NCBI RefSeq assembly: GCF_001905795.1
Contig: NZ_LIXJ01000001.1
Location: forward strand, 558,001-622,000
From: Streptomyces sp. CB01580
GTDB taxonomy: Bacteria > Actinomycetota > Actinomycetes > Streptomycetales > Streptomycetaceae
Length of the DNA stretch: 64,000 nucleotides
Direction of reading: 5' to 3'
Part shown: positions 18,702-27,918 of the stretch, one piece after another
Layout of the letters: each line of letters starts with the position of its first letter
How positions within the stretch are numbered: position 1 is the stretch's first letter
Translations under genes and position numbers: made by a program
Notes under the pieces: generated by a model
The model's input: only the letters and a program-made list of their open reading frames with translations
What the model was told of the DNA's origin: nothing
Databases searched by the model: none

Positions 18702-19682
18702 GTGCCGCACTCCACCGTCCGCCGCGCCTCCGGCGTGGCCCTGGCCACCGCACTCGCCTCGGTCGCGCTCGCCGCGAACGCACCGCAGGCATCGGCGGCG
18801 GACACCCCGTCGCTGCGCGTCCTCACGTACAACGCGTTCGTCTTCAGCAAGACCCTCTACCCCAACTGGGGACAGGACCACCGGGCGGCGGAAATACCCA
18901 AGGCGCCCTTCTTCCAGGGCAATGACGTCGTGGTGCTCCAGGAGGCGTTCGACAACTCGGCCTCCGACGCCCTGCTGCGCAACGCGTCCGCCCAGTACCC
19001 GTACCAGACCCCCGTGGTGGGGCGGAGCAAGAGCGGCTGGGACGCGACCGGCGGGGCGTACTCGGCCGTCACTCCGGAGGACGGCGGCGTCACGGTGCTG
19101 AGCAAGTGGCCCGTCGTCCGCAAGGAGCAGTACATCTACAAGGACGCCTGCGGCAGCGACTGGTGGTCCAACAAGGGCTTCGCCTACGTCGAGTTGAACG
19201 TCAACGGCACCCCGGTGCACGTCGTCGGCACGCACACGCAGTCGACCGATCCCGGCTGCGGGGCGGGCGAGGCGGCCGCGAAGCGCAGTCTGCAGTTCAA
19301 GCAGCTCGACGCCTTCCTCGACGCGAAGAACATCCCCGCGTCCGAACAGGTCGTCGTGGCCGGGGACTTCAACGTCGACTCGCACTCCTCCGAGTACGCG
19401 TCCATGCTCTCCGACGCGGGACTGACCGCCGCCGACGCCCGTACCGGCCACCCGTACTCGTTCGACACCCGGGACAACTCCATCGCCGCCGACCGCTACC
19501 CGGACGACCCGCGCGAGGACCTCGATCACGTGCTGCACCGCGCCGGGCACGCCAAGCCGTCCGGGTGGACCAACGACGTGATCAAGGAGCGGAGCGCGCC
19601 CTGGACGGTGACCAGCTGGGGCAAGAGCTACACGTACACCAACCTGTCCGATCACTACCCGGTGGTCGCGTCCGCACGGTGA
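18702..19682 (+). CDS. Secreted sphingomyelinase C (DNase I-like phosphodiesterase)
   Basis: The product is 326 residues with a Sec signal peptide (about 1-33, ending QASAADTPS). The body is an endonuclease/exonuclease/phosphatase fold: LRVLTYNAFVFS, VVLQEAFDNSASD (metal Glu), THTQSTDPGC, VVAGDFNVDSHSSEY (metal Asp/Asn) and the final LSDHYPVVA (catalytic His). This pattern and the cysteine pair (DACGSDWW and DPGCG) fit bacterial neutral sphingomyelinases, which cleave sphingomyelin to ceramide and phosphocholine. The start is GTG 18702. A short GC hairpin (ACGCC and GGCGT) follows the stop at about 19683-19699. The main alternative is another phospholipase C-like member of the same fold. Confidence 0.85.
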   Translation: MPHSTVRRASGVALATALASVALAANAPQASAADTPSLRVLTYNAFVFSKTLYPNWGQDHRAAEIPKAPFFQGNDVVVLQEAFDNSASDALLRNASAQYPYQTPVVGRSKSGWDATGGAYSAVTPEDGGVTVLSKWPVVRKEQYIYKDACGSDWWSNKGFAYVELNVNGTPVHVVGTHTQSTDPGCGAGEAAAKRSLQFKQLDAFLDAKNIPASEQVVVAGDFNVDSHSSEYASMLSDAGLTAADARTGHPYSFDTRDNSIAADRYPDDPREDLDHVLHRAGHAKPSGWTNDVIKERSAPWTVTSWGKSYTYTNLSDHYPVVASAR

Positions 19683-19933
19683 CGCCCCGGGGAGGCGTAC
19701 GGAGTCCCGAGGACCGGCGCGGCGTCGGGGCGGGTCCCGCGCCGCCGTCGCGCCGGCTCGGCCGGTCCGTACCCGTGATGCGTCCGTCGGCTCCCGGTCA
19801 CGGTCGCGGGACCGCGCCGGTTTCGTGAGCCGGAGTCCCGGCCGCCGCGACCGGGTCCACCGGGCCGCGGACCGGGACCGCACCGGACGAGAGCCCCGCG
19901 GAAGGCCGTCGGGACTCGTCTACGATCGTCCGC

Positions 19934-20665
19934 GTGTGCGCAAACGTCATGGTCGCCGAGGACGACGAGAAGCAGGCGGAGCTCATACGCCGCTATCTCG
20001 AACACGAGGGGCACTCGGTCCGGGTCGTCGCGGACGGGCTCGCCGCCCTCGCCGAGGTCCGGCACCGGGAGCCCGATCTGCTGGTGCTCGACGTGATGAT
20101 GCCGCGGGCGGACGGCCTGGACGTGGTGCGCGTCCTGCGCGCCGAACACCGGGAAGTGCCGGTGCTGATGCTGACGGCCCGCAGCACCGAGGACGACCTC
20201 CTGCTGGGACTGGACCTCGGCGCGGACGACTACATGACGAAGCCCTACAGCCCGCGCGAGCTGATAGCGCGGGTGCGAACGCTGCTGCGGCGCAGCCGAC
20301 GCGGGGCGGCGGCCGTCGACACCGCCGCGGATCAGGTGCTGCGGGTGGGGGCGCTGACGGTCGATCCGGTCCGGCACGAGGTGTCGGTGGAGGGGCGGTC
20401 CGTGGAGTGCACCCGTGGCGAGTTCAGGATCCTCGCCGCCATGGCGGCCGAGCCGGAACGGGTCTTCTCCCGGCAGCGGCTCCTGGAGGAACTGCACGGT
20501 TTCGACCGGTACATCAGCTTCCGGACCGTCGACGTGCACATCATGAACCTGAGGAAGAAGATCGAGCCCGTACCGCGCAGGCCCGCCCGGCTGCTCACCG
20601 TCTTCGGGGTGGGCTACAAGCTGACCGACCCGGCGAGGGGTGCCTCACGTGCGCCGTCGTCGTGA
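19934..20665 (+). CDS. OmpR-family response regulator
   Basis: The product is 243 residues. The receiver domain (about 4-120) has MVAEDDEKQ (acidic pair), LLVLDVMMPRADG (phospho-acceptor Asp), LMLTARS (switch Thr) and DDYMTKPYSP (conserved Lys). The winged-helix DNA-binding domain (about 140-235) has VECTRGEFRILAAMA and a recognition region before VHIMNLRKKIEP and VFGVGYKL. The start is GTG 19934 or possibly ATG 19949. The sensor gene follows and overlaps its 3' end. The nearby sortase/surface-protein genes downstream could be targets, but no site evidence supports this. Confidence 0.95.
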   Translation: MCANVMVAEDDEKQAELIRRYLEHEGHSVRVVADGLAALAEVRHREPDLLVLDVMMPRADGLDVVRVLRAEHREVPVLMLTARSTEDDLLLGLDLGADDYMTKPYSPRELIARVRTLLRRSRRGAAAVDTAADQVLRVGALTVDPVRHEVSVEGRSVECTRGEFRILAAMAAEPERVFSRQRLLEELHGFDRYISFRTVDVHIMNLRKKIEPVPRRPARLLTVFGVGYKLTDPARGASRAPSS

Positions 20666-22712
20666 CCCGGGGCTCGGCACGGCCGTCCGCCGCCCGGAAA
20701 CGGCCCGGCGTCCCGGCCCGCCGACCCGGCTGCCGCTCCGCAAGAGCCTGTTCGGCCGGCTGCTGGCCGTGTCGGCGCTGGTGGCGGCCTGTTCGGTGGC
20801 CGCGACCGCGTGGCTCGCCGTGCAGACCACGTCGGGCGCCATCAAGCAGGAGCAGGGGCGCAACCTCACCGCCGACGCCAGGATCTACAACACCCTTCTC
20901 GGATACGCGGCCACCCACCCCACGTGGGACGGCGTCGAAGCCACCGTGCGCGACCTGGCACGGCGGTCCGGCCGGCGGATCGCGCTCACTACGGAACAGC
21001 GCGGGCTCCTCGCGGACTCCGCCACGGCGCCGTCCCGGCCCGCGCTGCCGCCCCAGGCATCGGCGGTCGTCGACCCGCTCTCCGTGGACACGGCCCTGTC
21101 CCAGCCGGTGGGCGAGGCGGGCAGCGCGGCCGACCGGGTCGACCCGCGCGCGGTCGGCCCGTTCCGGCTGCCGGCGTCCGAACGCACCGTTCTGCAGCGG
21201 GCCGCCGAGCGCAGCACGGTCTGTATGAGCCGGCTCGGGGTCGCGGCGGACGTGGTACGGGGGCCCAGCGGACGCCCGCGCGTGAAGGTGGTCGGCAACG
21301 ACTCGGACGAGGCCCACGGCACGCGGTGCGCGGCCGAGGAACTGGACCGGCCGACCGCGACCGAGCGGAAGGCGCTGACGGCGCTCAACCGGCTCGCCAA
21401 CGCCTGTCTGGTACGGCAGGGCCGCGAGGGCGTGCGGCTCAACCTGGACCTGACGTGGGCGCAGCCGTCCGAACCGCCGCTGATCGTCCTGACCACGGAG
21501 GCGCCCGTCCCCGTGCCGGGCGTGCGTACTGGGGACGACGACCGCGCCACGGCCTCCTGTGTCGGCACGGCCCGTCGCGAGCAGCTCAGTTCCCATGTCG
21601 CCTCGCCCGCGATGCTGTTCATCGGCGACGCGAACGACACGACCGTGCCCGGTTTCGCGCTCTCCCCGTCGAACACCGCGAAGATCGCGGGCGTCGCCGC
21701 CCTCGTCCTGGCGCTCACGGTCGGCGCCACGATGCTCGCGGGCGCCCGGCTCGTGAGCCCGCTGCGGGCCCTCACCGGCGCCGCGCAGCGGATGCGGGAC
21801 GGACAGGAGTCCGCGCCCGTGCGGGTCACCGACGACAGCGAGATCGGGCGGCTCGCCGCGGCCTTCAACGACATGTCCGCCCACCGAGCCCGCCTGGAGG
21901 AGCAGCGCAAGGACATGGTCAGCGACGTCGCCCATGAACTGCGGACCCCGCTGAGCAACATCCGGGGCTGGCTGGAGGCGGCGCAGGACGGGCTGGCGGA
22001 GCCCGATCCGGCGTTCATCGCCTCGCTGCACACGGAGGCCGTGCAGTTGCAGCACATCATCGACGACCTCCAGGACCTGGCAGCCGCCGACGCGGGCGTG
22101 CTGCGGCTGCACCCCGAGCCGGTGCGCATCGAAGACGTGCTGGAACAGGTGGCCGCGGCCCATCAGGGCCGGGCCGAGACCGCCGGGGTCGTGCTGACGG
22201 TCCGTGACACGGCCGCGGATGCCCCGGTCCCCGGGCTGACGGCCGACCCGGTGCGACTGCGGCAGGCCATCGGCAACCTGGTCTCCAACGCGGTGCGTCA
22301 CACCCCGGCGGGCGGGCGGGTGGCCTTGCACGCGTACGTGTCGGAGGCCGGGGACCAGGTGGTGGTGGACGTCGTCGACACGGGCAGCGGCATCGCGGCC
22401 GGTGATCTGCCACATGTCTTCGACCGTTTCTGGCGCGCCGAGAAGTCCCGCAACCGGCGCACCGGTGGCAGCGGGCTGGGCCTGGCGATCGTACGGAAGC
22501 TCGTGGAGGCGCACGGCGGAGCGGTGGACGCGAGCAGCGTCGAGGGGCAGGGCTCGGTGTTCACACTGCGACTGCCGACCGATCCCACGGTCACGGTCGC
22601 GGAGGCGGACGCGGGCACGGAGAGGCGCACGAACACGGACACGGATGCCGGCGCGGGAACGGAGCCCGAGCCGGAGGGAGGGACGCACGGTGCCGGGGGC
22701 CCGGCGCGGTGA
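20649..22712 (+). CDS. Sensor histidine kinase partner of the upstream regulator
   Basis: The product is 687 residues from GTG 20649, chosen because GAGGGG (20635-20640) sits 8 nt upstream; GTG 20640 would overlap that site. Basic N-terminus, one transmembrane helix (LLAVSALVAACSVAATAWLA), a large extracellular sensor of about 280 residues with cysteines (VCMSRLG, TRCAAEEL, NACLVRQ, ASCVGTA), a second helix (IAGVAALVLALTVGATMLAG), HAMP, HisKA with the phosphorylated His in SDVAHELRTPLSNIR, and HATPase with NLVSNAVRHTP, DTGSGI and GGSGLGLAIV. The C-terminal tail is Asp/Thr/Glu-rich low complexity. The four cysteines in the sensor may form disulfides. The ligand is unknown. Confidence 0.93.
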   Translation: MRRRRDPGLGTAVRRPETARRPGPPTRLPLRKSLFGRLLAVSALVAACSVAATAWLAVQTTSGAIKQEQGRNLTADARIYNTLLGYAATHPTWDGVEATVRDLARRSGRRIALTTEQRGLLADSATAPSRPALPPQASAVVDPLSVDTALSQPVGEAGSAADRVDPRAVGPFRLPASERTVLQRAAERSTVCMSRLGVAADVVRGPSGRPRVKVVGNDSDEAHGTRCAAEELDRPTATERKALTALNRLANACLVRQGREGVRLNLDLTWAQPSEPPLIVLTTEAPVPVPGVRTGDDDRATASCVGTARREQLSSHVASPAMLFIGDANDTTVPGFALSPSNTAKIAGVAALVLALTVGATMLAGARLVSPLRALTGAAQRMRDGQESAPVRVTDDSEIGRLAAAFNDMSAHRARLEEQRKDMVSDVAHELRTPLSNIRGWLEAAQDGLAEPDPAFIASLHTEAVQLQHIIDDLQDLAAADAGVLRLHPEPVRIEDVLEQVAAAHQGRAETAGVVLTVRDTAADAPVPGLTADPVRLRQAIGNLVSNAVRHTPAGGRVALHAYVSEAGDQVVVDVVDTGSGIAAGDLPHVFDRFWRAEKSRNRRTGGSGLGLAIVRKLVEAHGGAVDASSVEGQGSVFTLRLPTDPTVTVAEADAGTERRTNTDTDAGAGTEPEPEGGTHGAGGPAR

Positions 22713-22874
22713 CAGGGATCGACGGGCCGGACGACGCGCGGCGGACCTGATGCGATGGCCACACCGGTCTGACAGCTTCCTCACAACTCCACGCCAGCCT
22801 GTCGTCATGCCCCGGTGCCCGGTGCGGACCCGCACCCGGCAACGCCGGGGCCGATACGGAATGGAGTCCACTGC

Positions 22875-23258
22875 ATGCGCCATCGCTCGACCCTGCGTAC
22901 CGCCGTCCTCGCCGCCGTCGCGGCCGGTGCGGTACTCGTCCCGTCCGCCGCCGCCTTCGCCGACTCTTCGGCACCGGTGGCCTCGCCGTCCGCCTCGACC
23001 ACCGGGAAGGGCACGTCCGAGAGCCCCGTCCTCATCAAGGACGGATCCAAGCCCGTCCCTAGGATCAACCTCGGGGAGTCCTCGCCGGCGCCCCGCGGTG
23101 CCGTGCCTCGTGGCGGGGTCGCCGCGGGTGAGCGGCCGGTCGCCGCCTCCGGGGACAACACCACCGTCCTCGCCGGGTCGGCCGCGGCCGCCCTTCTGGT
23201 GGCGGGAGCGGGCACGTTCGTGCTGCGCCGCCGCGGCGCCGCACAGCCGGGCCGCTGA
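22875..23258 (+). CDS. Small secreted protein with C-terminal membrane tail, sortase neighbour
   Basis: The product is 127 residues: a signal peptide (about 1-30, ending SAAAFADSS), a Ser/Thr/Pro-rich extracellular stretch, then a C-terminal helix (LAGSAAAALLVAGAGTFVL) and RRRG basic tail. This is the layout of sortase substrates, but no LPxTG or LAxTG box is present before the helix; the nearest sequence is NTTVLAGS. The next gene encodes a class F sortase. ATG 22875 is preceded by GGAG. It could be a divergent substrate or simply a membrane-tethered partner. Confidence 0.75.
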   Translation: MRHRSTLRTAVLAAVAAGAVLVPSAAAFADSSAPVASPSASTTGKGTSESPVLIKDGSKPVPRINLGESSPAPRGAVPRGGVAAGERPVAASGDNTTVLAGSAAAALLVAGAGTFVLRRRGAAQPGR

Positions 23259-23514
23259 TCCACTGAGCGGACCGGCACACGGCGGTCCCGGACCGCCGGG
23301 GCAATAGGGACCCCGTCGATCCGGCACGAACCGTCGAGCTGGGCGTCGCGTACGGCAGCCACCGCGCGGGGCGTACGACCGCGCACGATGACCGCCAAGC
23401 GCTCTGGCGCCGCCCCGGTCCACACATCCGGTGGCGCCGCCCCGTCCGGGACGGGGCGGCGCCACTCCCCCGTTCCCGCCTTCCTGCCTCCCCGTAAACC
23501 GCCCTGGAGCCCCC

Positions 23515-24168
23515 ATGTTCCGTGTCCTTGTGCCGCTCCGGCGCGCCGTGCTTCCGGCGCTCGTCTGTCTCGCTCTCGCCGGCTGCTCCTCGGGCGGTGC
23601 GCACGCCCCATCAACCGCCCACGACGGCGGCGACGCTTCGTACCCCGCCACGGTCCCGGGAGCGGCCGACTCCGCCGGCAACACAGCCTCCGAGAACACG
23701 AACACCCCCGGAAAGACGGGCACCGTTCCGCGCCCCACCCACGTGAGCATCCCTTCGATCGGCGTGAACAGTGACGTGATGCGGCTCGGACTGAACGCGG
23801 ACGGCACCGTGGAGGTACCACCCGCCGAGAAGGGCATGACCGTCGGCTGGTACACCGGCAACCCCGCCCCGGGCGAGCGCGGCGCCGCCGTCCTCATCGG
23901 GCACAACGACACCCGCTTCGGAAAGGCCGTCTTCCACGACCTGAAAGAGATTGCCAAGGGCGCGGACATCGCGGTCCGCAACGACCGCGGCGCGGAACTC
24001 CACTTCCGGGTCACCGGCACCGAGACCGTCGGCAAGAAGGCGTTCCCGACCAAGAAGGTCTACGGCGCCACCGACGAGCGCGCCCTGCGCCTCATCACCT
24101 GCGACGGCGCCTTCGACGCCGAGGGCCACCCCGTCGACAACCTCATCGTGTACGCCACCCGCAGCTGA
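23515..24168 (+). CDS. Class F sortase, predicted lipoprotein
   Basis: The product is 217 residues. The N-terminus has a lipobox (LALAGCSS), so the protein is probably lipid-anchored on the outer face of the membrane rather than held by a helix. The sortase core shows the catalytic triad: H130 in LIGHNDTRFG, C196 in RLITCDGAFD and R216 in the extreme C-terminal YATRS. The N-terminal strand VSIPSIGVNSDVMRLGL is also typical. Sortases cleave a sorting signal and transfer the protein to a wall nucleophile; the physiological role of class F is poorly known. The start is ATG 23515 with GGAG upstream. It follows the small membrane-tailed protein by 256 bp. Confidence 0.9.
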   Translation: MFRVLVPLRRAVLPALVCLALAGCSSGGAHAPSTAHDGGDASYPATVPGAADSAGNTASENTNTPGKTGTVPRPTHVSIPSIGVNSDVMRLGLNADGTVEVPPAEKGMTVGWYTGNPAPGERGAAVLIGHNDTRFGKAVFHDLKEIAKGADIAVRNDRGAELHFRVTGTETVGKKAFPTKKVYGATDERALRLITCDGAFDAEGHPVDNLIVYATRS

Positions 24169-24335
24169 CGACCGCGTCGAGGGACCGTACTGGCGATGAC
24201 TTCACATCGGCAGAGGGCGTCCCCCAGGACACCCGGAGCAGGCCCGCGCAAGCACACCGACTGCTAGTTTTACCGAAGATCAGGTGCAGTTCTCGGTGGG
24301 GGGAATCCGCCGGGTTCGGAAGGCGGGCTACGGAT

Positions 24336-26285
24336 ATGCAGATCTCCCAGATCCTGGACAAGGTCGACGCGGGCGACATCGCTCTGCCGGAGTTCCAGCG
24401 CGGCTATGTGTGGACCCGCGAACAAGTACGTGGCTTCTTCCAGTCGTTGTACCGCGGCTACCCGATCGGCGGCTTCCTCACCTGGAGCACCAAGGCCGAG
24501 ACGGCCCACACACGCGGCGGAACAACCGGCAAGGACGGCACCATTCAGCTGCTTCTGGACGGTCAGCAGCGGGTGACGACTCTGTACGGCGTGACCCGCG
24601 GCCGACCGCCCCGCTTCTTCGAAGGCAACGCCTCGGCACTGACCGGGCTGCACTTCAATCTGCAGACGGAGTCCTTCGAGTTCTACGCGCCAGGGAAGAT
24701 GAAGGGCAACCCCGTCTGGGTCGATGTCTCAGCACTGTTCCAGGGCGGCCTGGGCAGCCAGTTGCTCGCCGTTACTCAGCTCGCGGACCAAGACGCGGCA
24801 TTGCAGGGGACATTCATCGAGCGGCTCAACCGGATCACACAGATCAAGGACCGCACCGTCCATGTGGACGAGGTCACCGGCACGGACAAGACCATCGACG
24901 TCGTCGTGGACATCTTCAACCGTGTGAACTCGGGTGGCACCAAGCTCTCCAAGGGCGATTTGGCACTGGCCGCCATCTGCGCCACCTGGCCGGCCGCGCG
25001 GCCCACCATGAACGAGGCGTTGGACAACTGGTCAGACGCCGGTTTCGAATTCAAGCTCGACTGGCTGCTGCGCAATGTCAACGCCGTCCTCACGGGCGAG
25101 GCACAGTTCTCGAAGCTCGCGGATGTCGATGTGGCGCTGTTCCGCACCGGACTGAAGGAAACCGTCGACTCCGTCTCGTACCTTCTGAACACGCTCGGCG
25201 GACGCCTCGGGCTCGATCACGGACGGGTCCTGAACGGCCGGGCCGCGTTTCCCGTCATGAGCCGCCTGCTCCATCATCACGGCGGCCGGTTCCCGGATGC
25301 CATGACCCGCGACCGTCTCTTCCACTGGTACATCCACAGCTTCCTGTGGGGCCGTCACACCGGAGCCACCGAAACCGCTCTCAACCAGGACCTGCAGGCA
25401 CTCGACGACGGTGGCGTCGATCGGCTGATCGACGTACTGCGCCGCAGCCGGGGCGGTCTGCTCACGGTCCGTCCCGACGACTTCGTCGGCTCCAGCATGG
25501 GTTCCCGCTTCTTCCCCCTTCTCTACCTGCTGACGCGGGTGTACGGGGCCCAGGACTTCGTCAGCGGTGTGCCTCTGCGGGACGGCATGCTGGGCCGCCT
25601 CAGCTCTCTCCAGGTGCACCACATCTTCCCCAAGGCCCGCTTGTACGAGCACGGATACAGCCGCGCCGAAGTGAACGCCGTGGCCAACTTCTGCTTCCTG
25701 ACCCAGGACACGAATCTGCGGATCGGGGCGAAGAATCCGGCAGAATACCTGGAAGAGATCGAGACCCGCATGCCGGGCGCCCTGGCGACGCAATGGATCC
25801 CCATGGATCGGGCACTCTGGCGGATCGAGAACTATCCGGACTTCCAGGCCGCCCGCCGCGCGCTGCTGGCCGATGCCGCCAACCATTTCCTCCAGGGCCT
25901 CCACGACGGCCCCTCGCCGGTGGAGCTCCAGGTGCCGTCCGCTCTCTCCACCACACGAACGGCCGTGTCGGTGGCCGGCTCGGACGATGACGAGGACATC
26001 CCGGGCCTGGCCGCTCTGCTGTCGGAACTCGCGGAAGCGGACCTGGCGGCACCGGAGCTGGACAGCGAGGTGAGCGACCCCCGCACGGGAGCCGCCATCA
26101 CCGTCGCCGCCGCCTACTGGCCCCAGGGCCTCCATGGAGAGGTCGGCATCCCCGTGGTCCTCGCCCCTGACACCTCGCCCCAGGAGCAGGCCGCGCTGGA
26201 GGCCGGCGACTACCGCGTGTTCCACAGCACGGACGCCCTGCGCCGCTTCATCGACAACGCTCGCGCGGAACAGGCGGCAACCTGA
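24336..26285 (+). CDS. GmrSD-like DUF262/HNH nuclease
   Basis: The product is 649 residues. The N-terminal DUF262 domain (about 1-250) starts with IALPEFQRGYVWTREQV and carries D75-G-Q-Q-R79, the NTP-binding DGQQR motif of the ParB/Srx-like fold. Near residue 428 comes QVHHIFPKARL, followed by VANFCFLTQDTNLRIG; this matches the DUF1524 HNH nuclease of GmrSD. GmrSD-type type IV enzymes cut modified phage DNA using NTP. A further 100-residue tail (acidic linker, then ITVAAAYWPQGLHGEVGIP) is not part of the standard DUF262-DUF1524 core and is unrecognised. The start is ATG 24336 with no strong ribosome site. It is the first gene of the defence island. Confidence 0.85.
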   Translation: MQISQILDKVDAGDIALPEFQRGYVWTREQVRGFFQSLYRGYPIGGFLTWSTKAETAHTRGGTTGKDGTIQLLLDGQQRVTTLYGVTRGRPPRFFEGNASALTGLHFNLQTESFEFYAPGKMKGNPVWVDVSALFQGGLGSQLLAVTQLADQDAALQGTFIERLNRITQIKDRTVHVDEVTGTDKTIDVVVDIFNRVNSGGTKLSKGDLALAAICATWPAARPTMNEALDNWSDAGFEFKLDWLLRNVNAVLTGEAQFSKLADVDVALFRTGLKETVDSVSYLLNTLGGRLGLDHGRVLNGRAAFPVMSRLLHHHGGRFPDAMTRDRLFHWYIHSFLWGRHTGATETALNQDLQALDDGGVDRLIDVLRRSRGGLLTVRPDDFVGSSMGSRFFPLLYLLTRVYGAQDFVSGVPLRDGMLGRLSSLQVHHIFPKARLYEHGYSRAEVNAVANFCFLTQDTNLRIGAKNPAEYLEEIETRMPGALATQWIPMDRALWRIENYPDFQAARRALLADAANHFLQGLHDGPSPVELQVPSALSTTRTAVSVAGSDDDEDIPGLAALLSELAEADLAAPELDSEVSDPRTGAAITVAAAYWPQGLHGEVGIPVVLAPDTSPQEQAALEAGDYRVFHSTDALRRFIDNARAEQAAT

Positions 26286-26349
26286 ACGGACAACGGGTGC
26301 GTCTGCACGAACACCCGATTCCGCTCCGCCCGCCGAGGCGGCACCCCGC

Positions 26350-26415
26350 TCAGCCGGTTTTCTTCCAGTCCACGCAGCGGTTTGTCTTGAAGTACCCGCC
26401 CTTGCCGAGCGACAC
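26350..26415 (-). other. 21-codon open frame in the DUF262/DGQHR intergenic region, doubtful
   Basis: The 211 bp between the convergent nuclease and DGQHR-like genes holds a 6-bp hairpin (CGGGTG 26294-26299 with CACCCG 26312-26317), a possible terminator, and this short minus-strand frame. It reads VSLGKGGYFKTNRCVDW plus KKTG, amino acids that look more protein-like than the flanking random frames. The GTG lacks a ribosome site. It may be the 3' remnant of a lost gene. Confidence 0.2.
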
Positions 26416-26496
26416 CCGACCGGGTTGATCCGGTGTGTGGGGCCGCCGCTGCGATTCGACGGCCCCGGAAGGAACGGGCGGGCGCGGTACCGGCGT

Positions 26497-27723
26497 CTAC
26501 CGGCCGCGGATCCGGCGCCCGGCTTCGGTACCCGGGTAGAGGATCGCATCGGCGACCCGACCTCCGGAGTCCTTCACGCCACCGCTGAAGTTGAGGCGTC
26601 CTGAGGCACCCGACTTCGCTGCCACGCCGTCCCAGTAGCGGGCCTCACGCTCCCACCGGATGTCGGAGAGCAGCCGGTGCAGTTCGTCGGCGCCCAGGGC
26701 GTTCACCGGGTCGGCCCACGGCGCGGTGTGGTGCACGGCGATGCCGAGCCCGGCGAGCACGGCCGGTGCGGTGAGGGCGCTCCGCGAGACGAAATGCTCG
26801 CTGCGGTCGGCGATCAGGCGGGCCAGCAGCGGCACGACGTTCTGCTCGACCTGCTCGGGGCTCGACCCTGCGGGCAGTTCGTCCTCATGGACGGTCTCCG
26901 CCGAGCGGGACAGCCCGCCGCGTCCGTAGATCGCCGTGATCACGAGTGCCCGGAGCGCGGACAGGGTGATGACTTCGGCGTCGGTCTTCCCCACCTGCCG
27001 CTTGCTGGCGTTGACGAGCTTGGTGAACGGTACGCGCTTGCCGTCGACGTCGACCTTGACGGCTTCGGCGACACGGTGTGCGAGGCGGGTGGCGAAGTCC
27101 CGCTGGTCCATGGACATGGCCAGGTTCTTCGCGACGGCGACGCCCTGCACGTTGCGGTCGTAGAAGATCTGCCGCGCATCGGCCACGGTCAGGTCCACGT
27201 ACAGCTCGAACGGCACGCGCACCTGGGCGAGTTCGGCGTACGTGAGTCCGTACCGCTCGGGGTCGTCGTACAGCTCGTGCCATGCGGTCGTCTGCGTCTC
27301 GCCGTCGATGGCGACCACGGACGTGCCGGGTGTGATGGTCAGGGTCCGCAGCCCGGTGCCGGGCAGCAGTTCGTCACTGAGCGCGGCGAGCGGTCCGGCA
27401 TGCCAGAAGGTGACCGGCGGAGTGGACCAGCCGGCGCCCAGCTCACCCTTCACCCCGTCCGCGATGTACTCGGCGTACGAGCCGACGTTCTTCCCCTTCT
27501 GCGTGGACTTCAGCGACCGCTGCACGAGCGATCGCAGTTCGGCGTGGCGGCGCACGGCGCCGGACGCGGCCTTGAGCGCCTTCGTGTCCTCCTCGCGGCG
27601 GGGCGAGGGCACGAGCTGGACGAGCGTCGGTACGGACATGGTCCCGATCACGGCGTCCGCACGGAACGGCATGACGGTGAGCTGGGTCCCTTCGACGACG
27701 GCGGTCGGCATGGTGAGGCGCAT
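26497..27723 (-). CDS. DndB/DGQHR-like protein with altered DGQHR motif
   Basis: The product is 408 residues. The core resembles DndB and other DGQHR-domain proteins: TLTITPGTSVVAIDGETQTT holds the motif position, here D140-G-E-T-Q144 in place of DGQHR, and VADARQIFYDRNVQGVAVA followed by NLAMSMDQRD matches the downstream family block. DndB regulates DNA phosphorothioation, but no dndA, C, D or E is present, so the role must differ. The start is ATG 27723 with GGGGGA upstream. It has its own good promoter (27818-27847) divergent from the HTH-methylase gene 195 bp away. I infer a regulator or effector associated with that methylase; how the changed motif affects nucleotide binding is unknown. 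Confidence 0.7.
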   Translation of the reverse strand: MRLTMPTAVVEGTQLTVMPFRADAVIGTMSVPTLVQLVPSPRREEDTKALKAASGAVRRHAELRSLVQRSLKSTQKGKNVGSYAEYIADGVKGELGAGWSTPPVTFWHAGPLAALSDELLPGTGLRTLTITPGTSVVAIDGETQTTAWHELYDDPERYGLTYAELAQVRVPFELYVDLTVADARQIFYDRNVQGVAVAKNLAMSMDQRDFATRLAHRVAEAVKVDVDGKRVPFTKLVNASKRQVGKTDAEVITLSALRALVITAIYGRGGLSRSAETVHEDELPAGSSPEQVEQNVVPLLARLIADRSEHFVSRSALTAPAVLAGLGIAVHHTAPWADPVNALGADELHRLLSDIRWEREARYWDGVAAKSGASGRLNFSGGVKDSGGRVADAILYPGTEAGRRIRGR

Positions 27724-27817
27724 GGCAGTTCCCCCAAAGGATCGGTGAGACGTCAGGCAGGCAGACCGCAGGGATCGCTTGCCGTTCGGATGGCGGTCGC
27801 CACCCGGAAGCAACGCC

Positions 27818-27847
27818 AGATAAGCACCATCGTGAAAGCACTGTCAA
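27818..27847 (-). promoter_or_regulatory. Promoter of the DGQHR-like gene
   Basis: On the minus strand, TTGACA (complement of 27842-27847) and TTATCT (complement of 27818-27823) are separated by 18 bp, a near-consensus housekeeping promoter. It gives a leader of roughly 90 nt. Just beyond it, CAAACACC (27846-27853) and GGTGTAGTTTG (27871-27881) form an imperfect inverted repeat that overlaps the -35 and could be an operator for both divergent genes. Confidence 0.6.
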
Positions 27848-27918
27848 ACACCTTGCAAGATTTGACGACTGGTGTAGTTTGTTAACAGCTCCCTACCGAG
27901 AGGCTCAGGACTCGCGCC

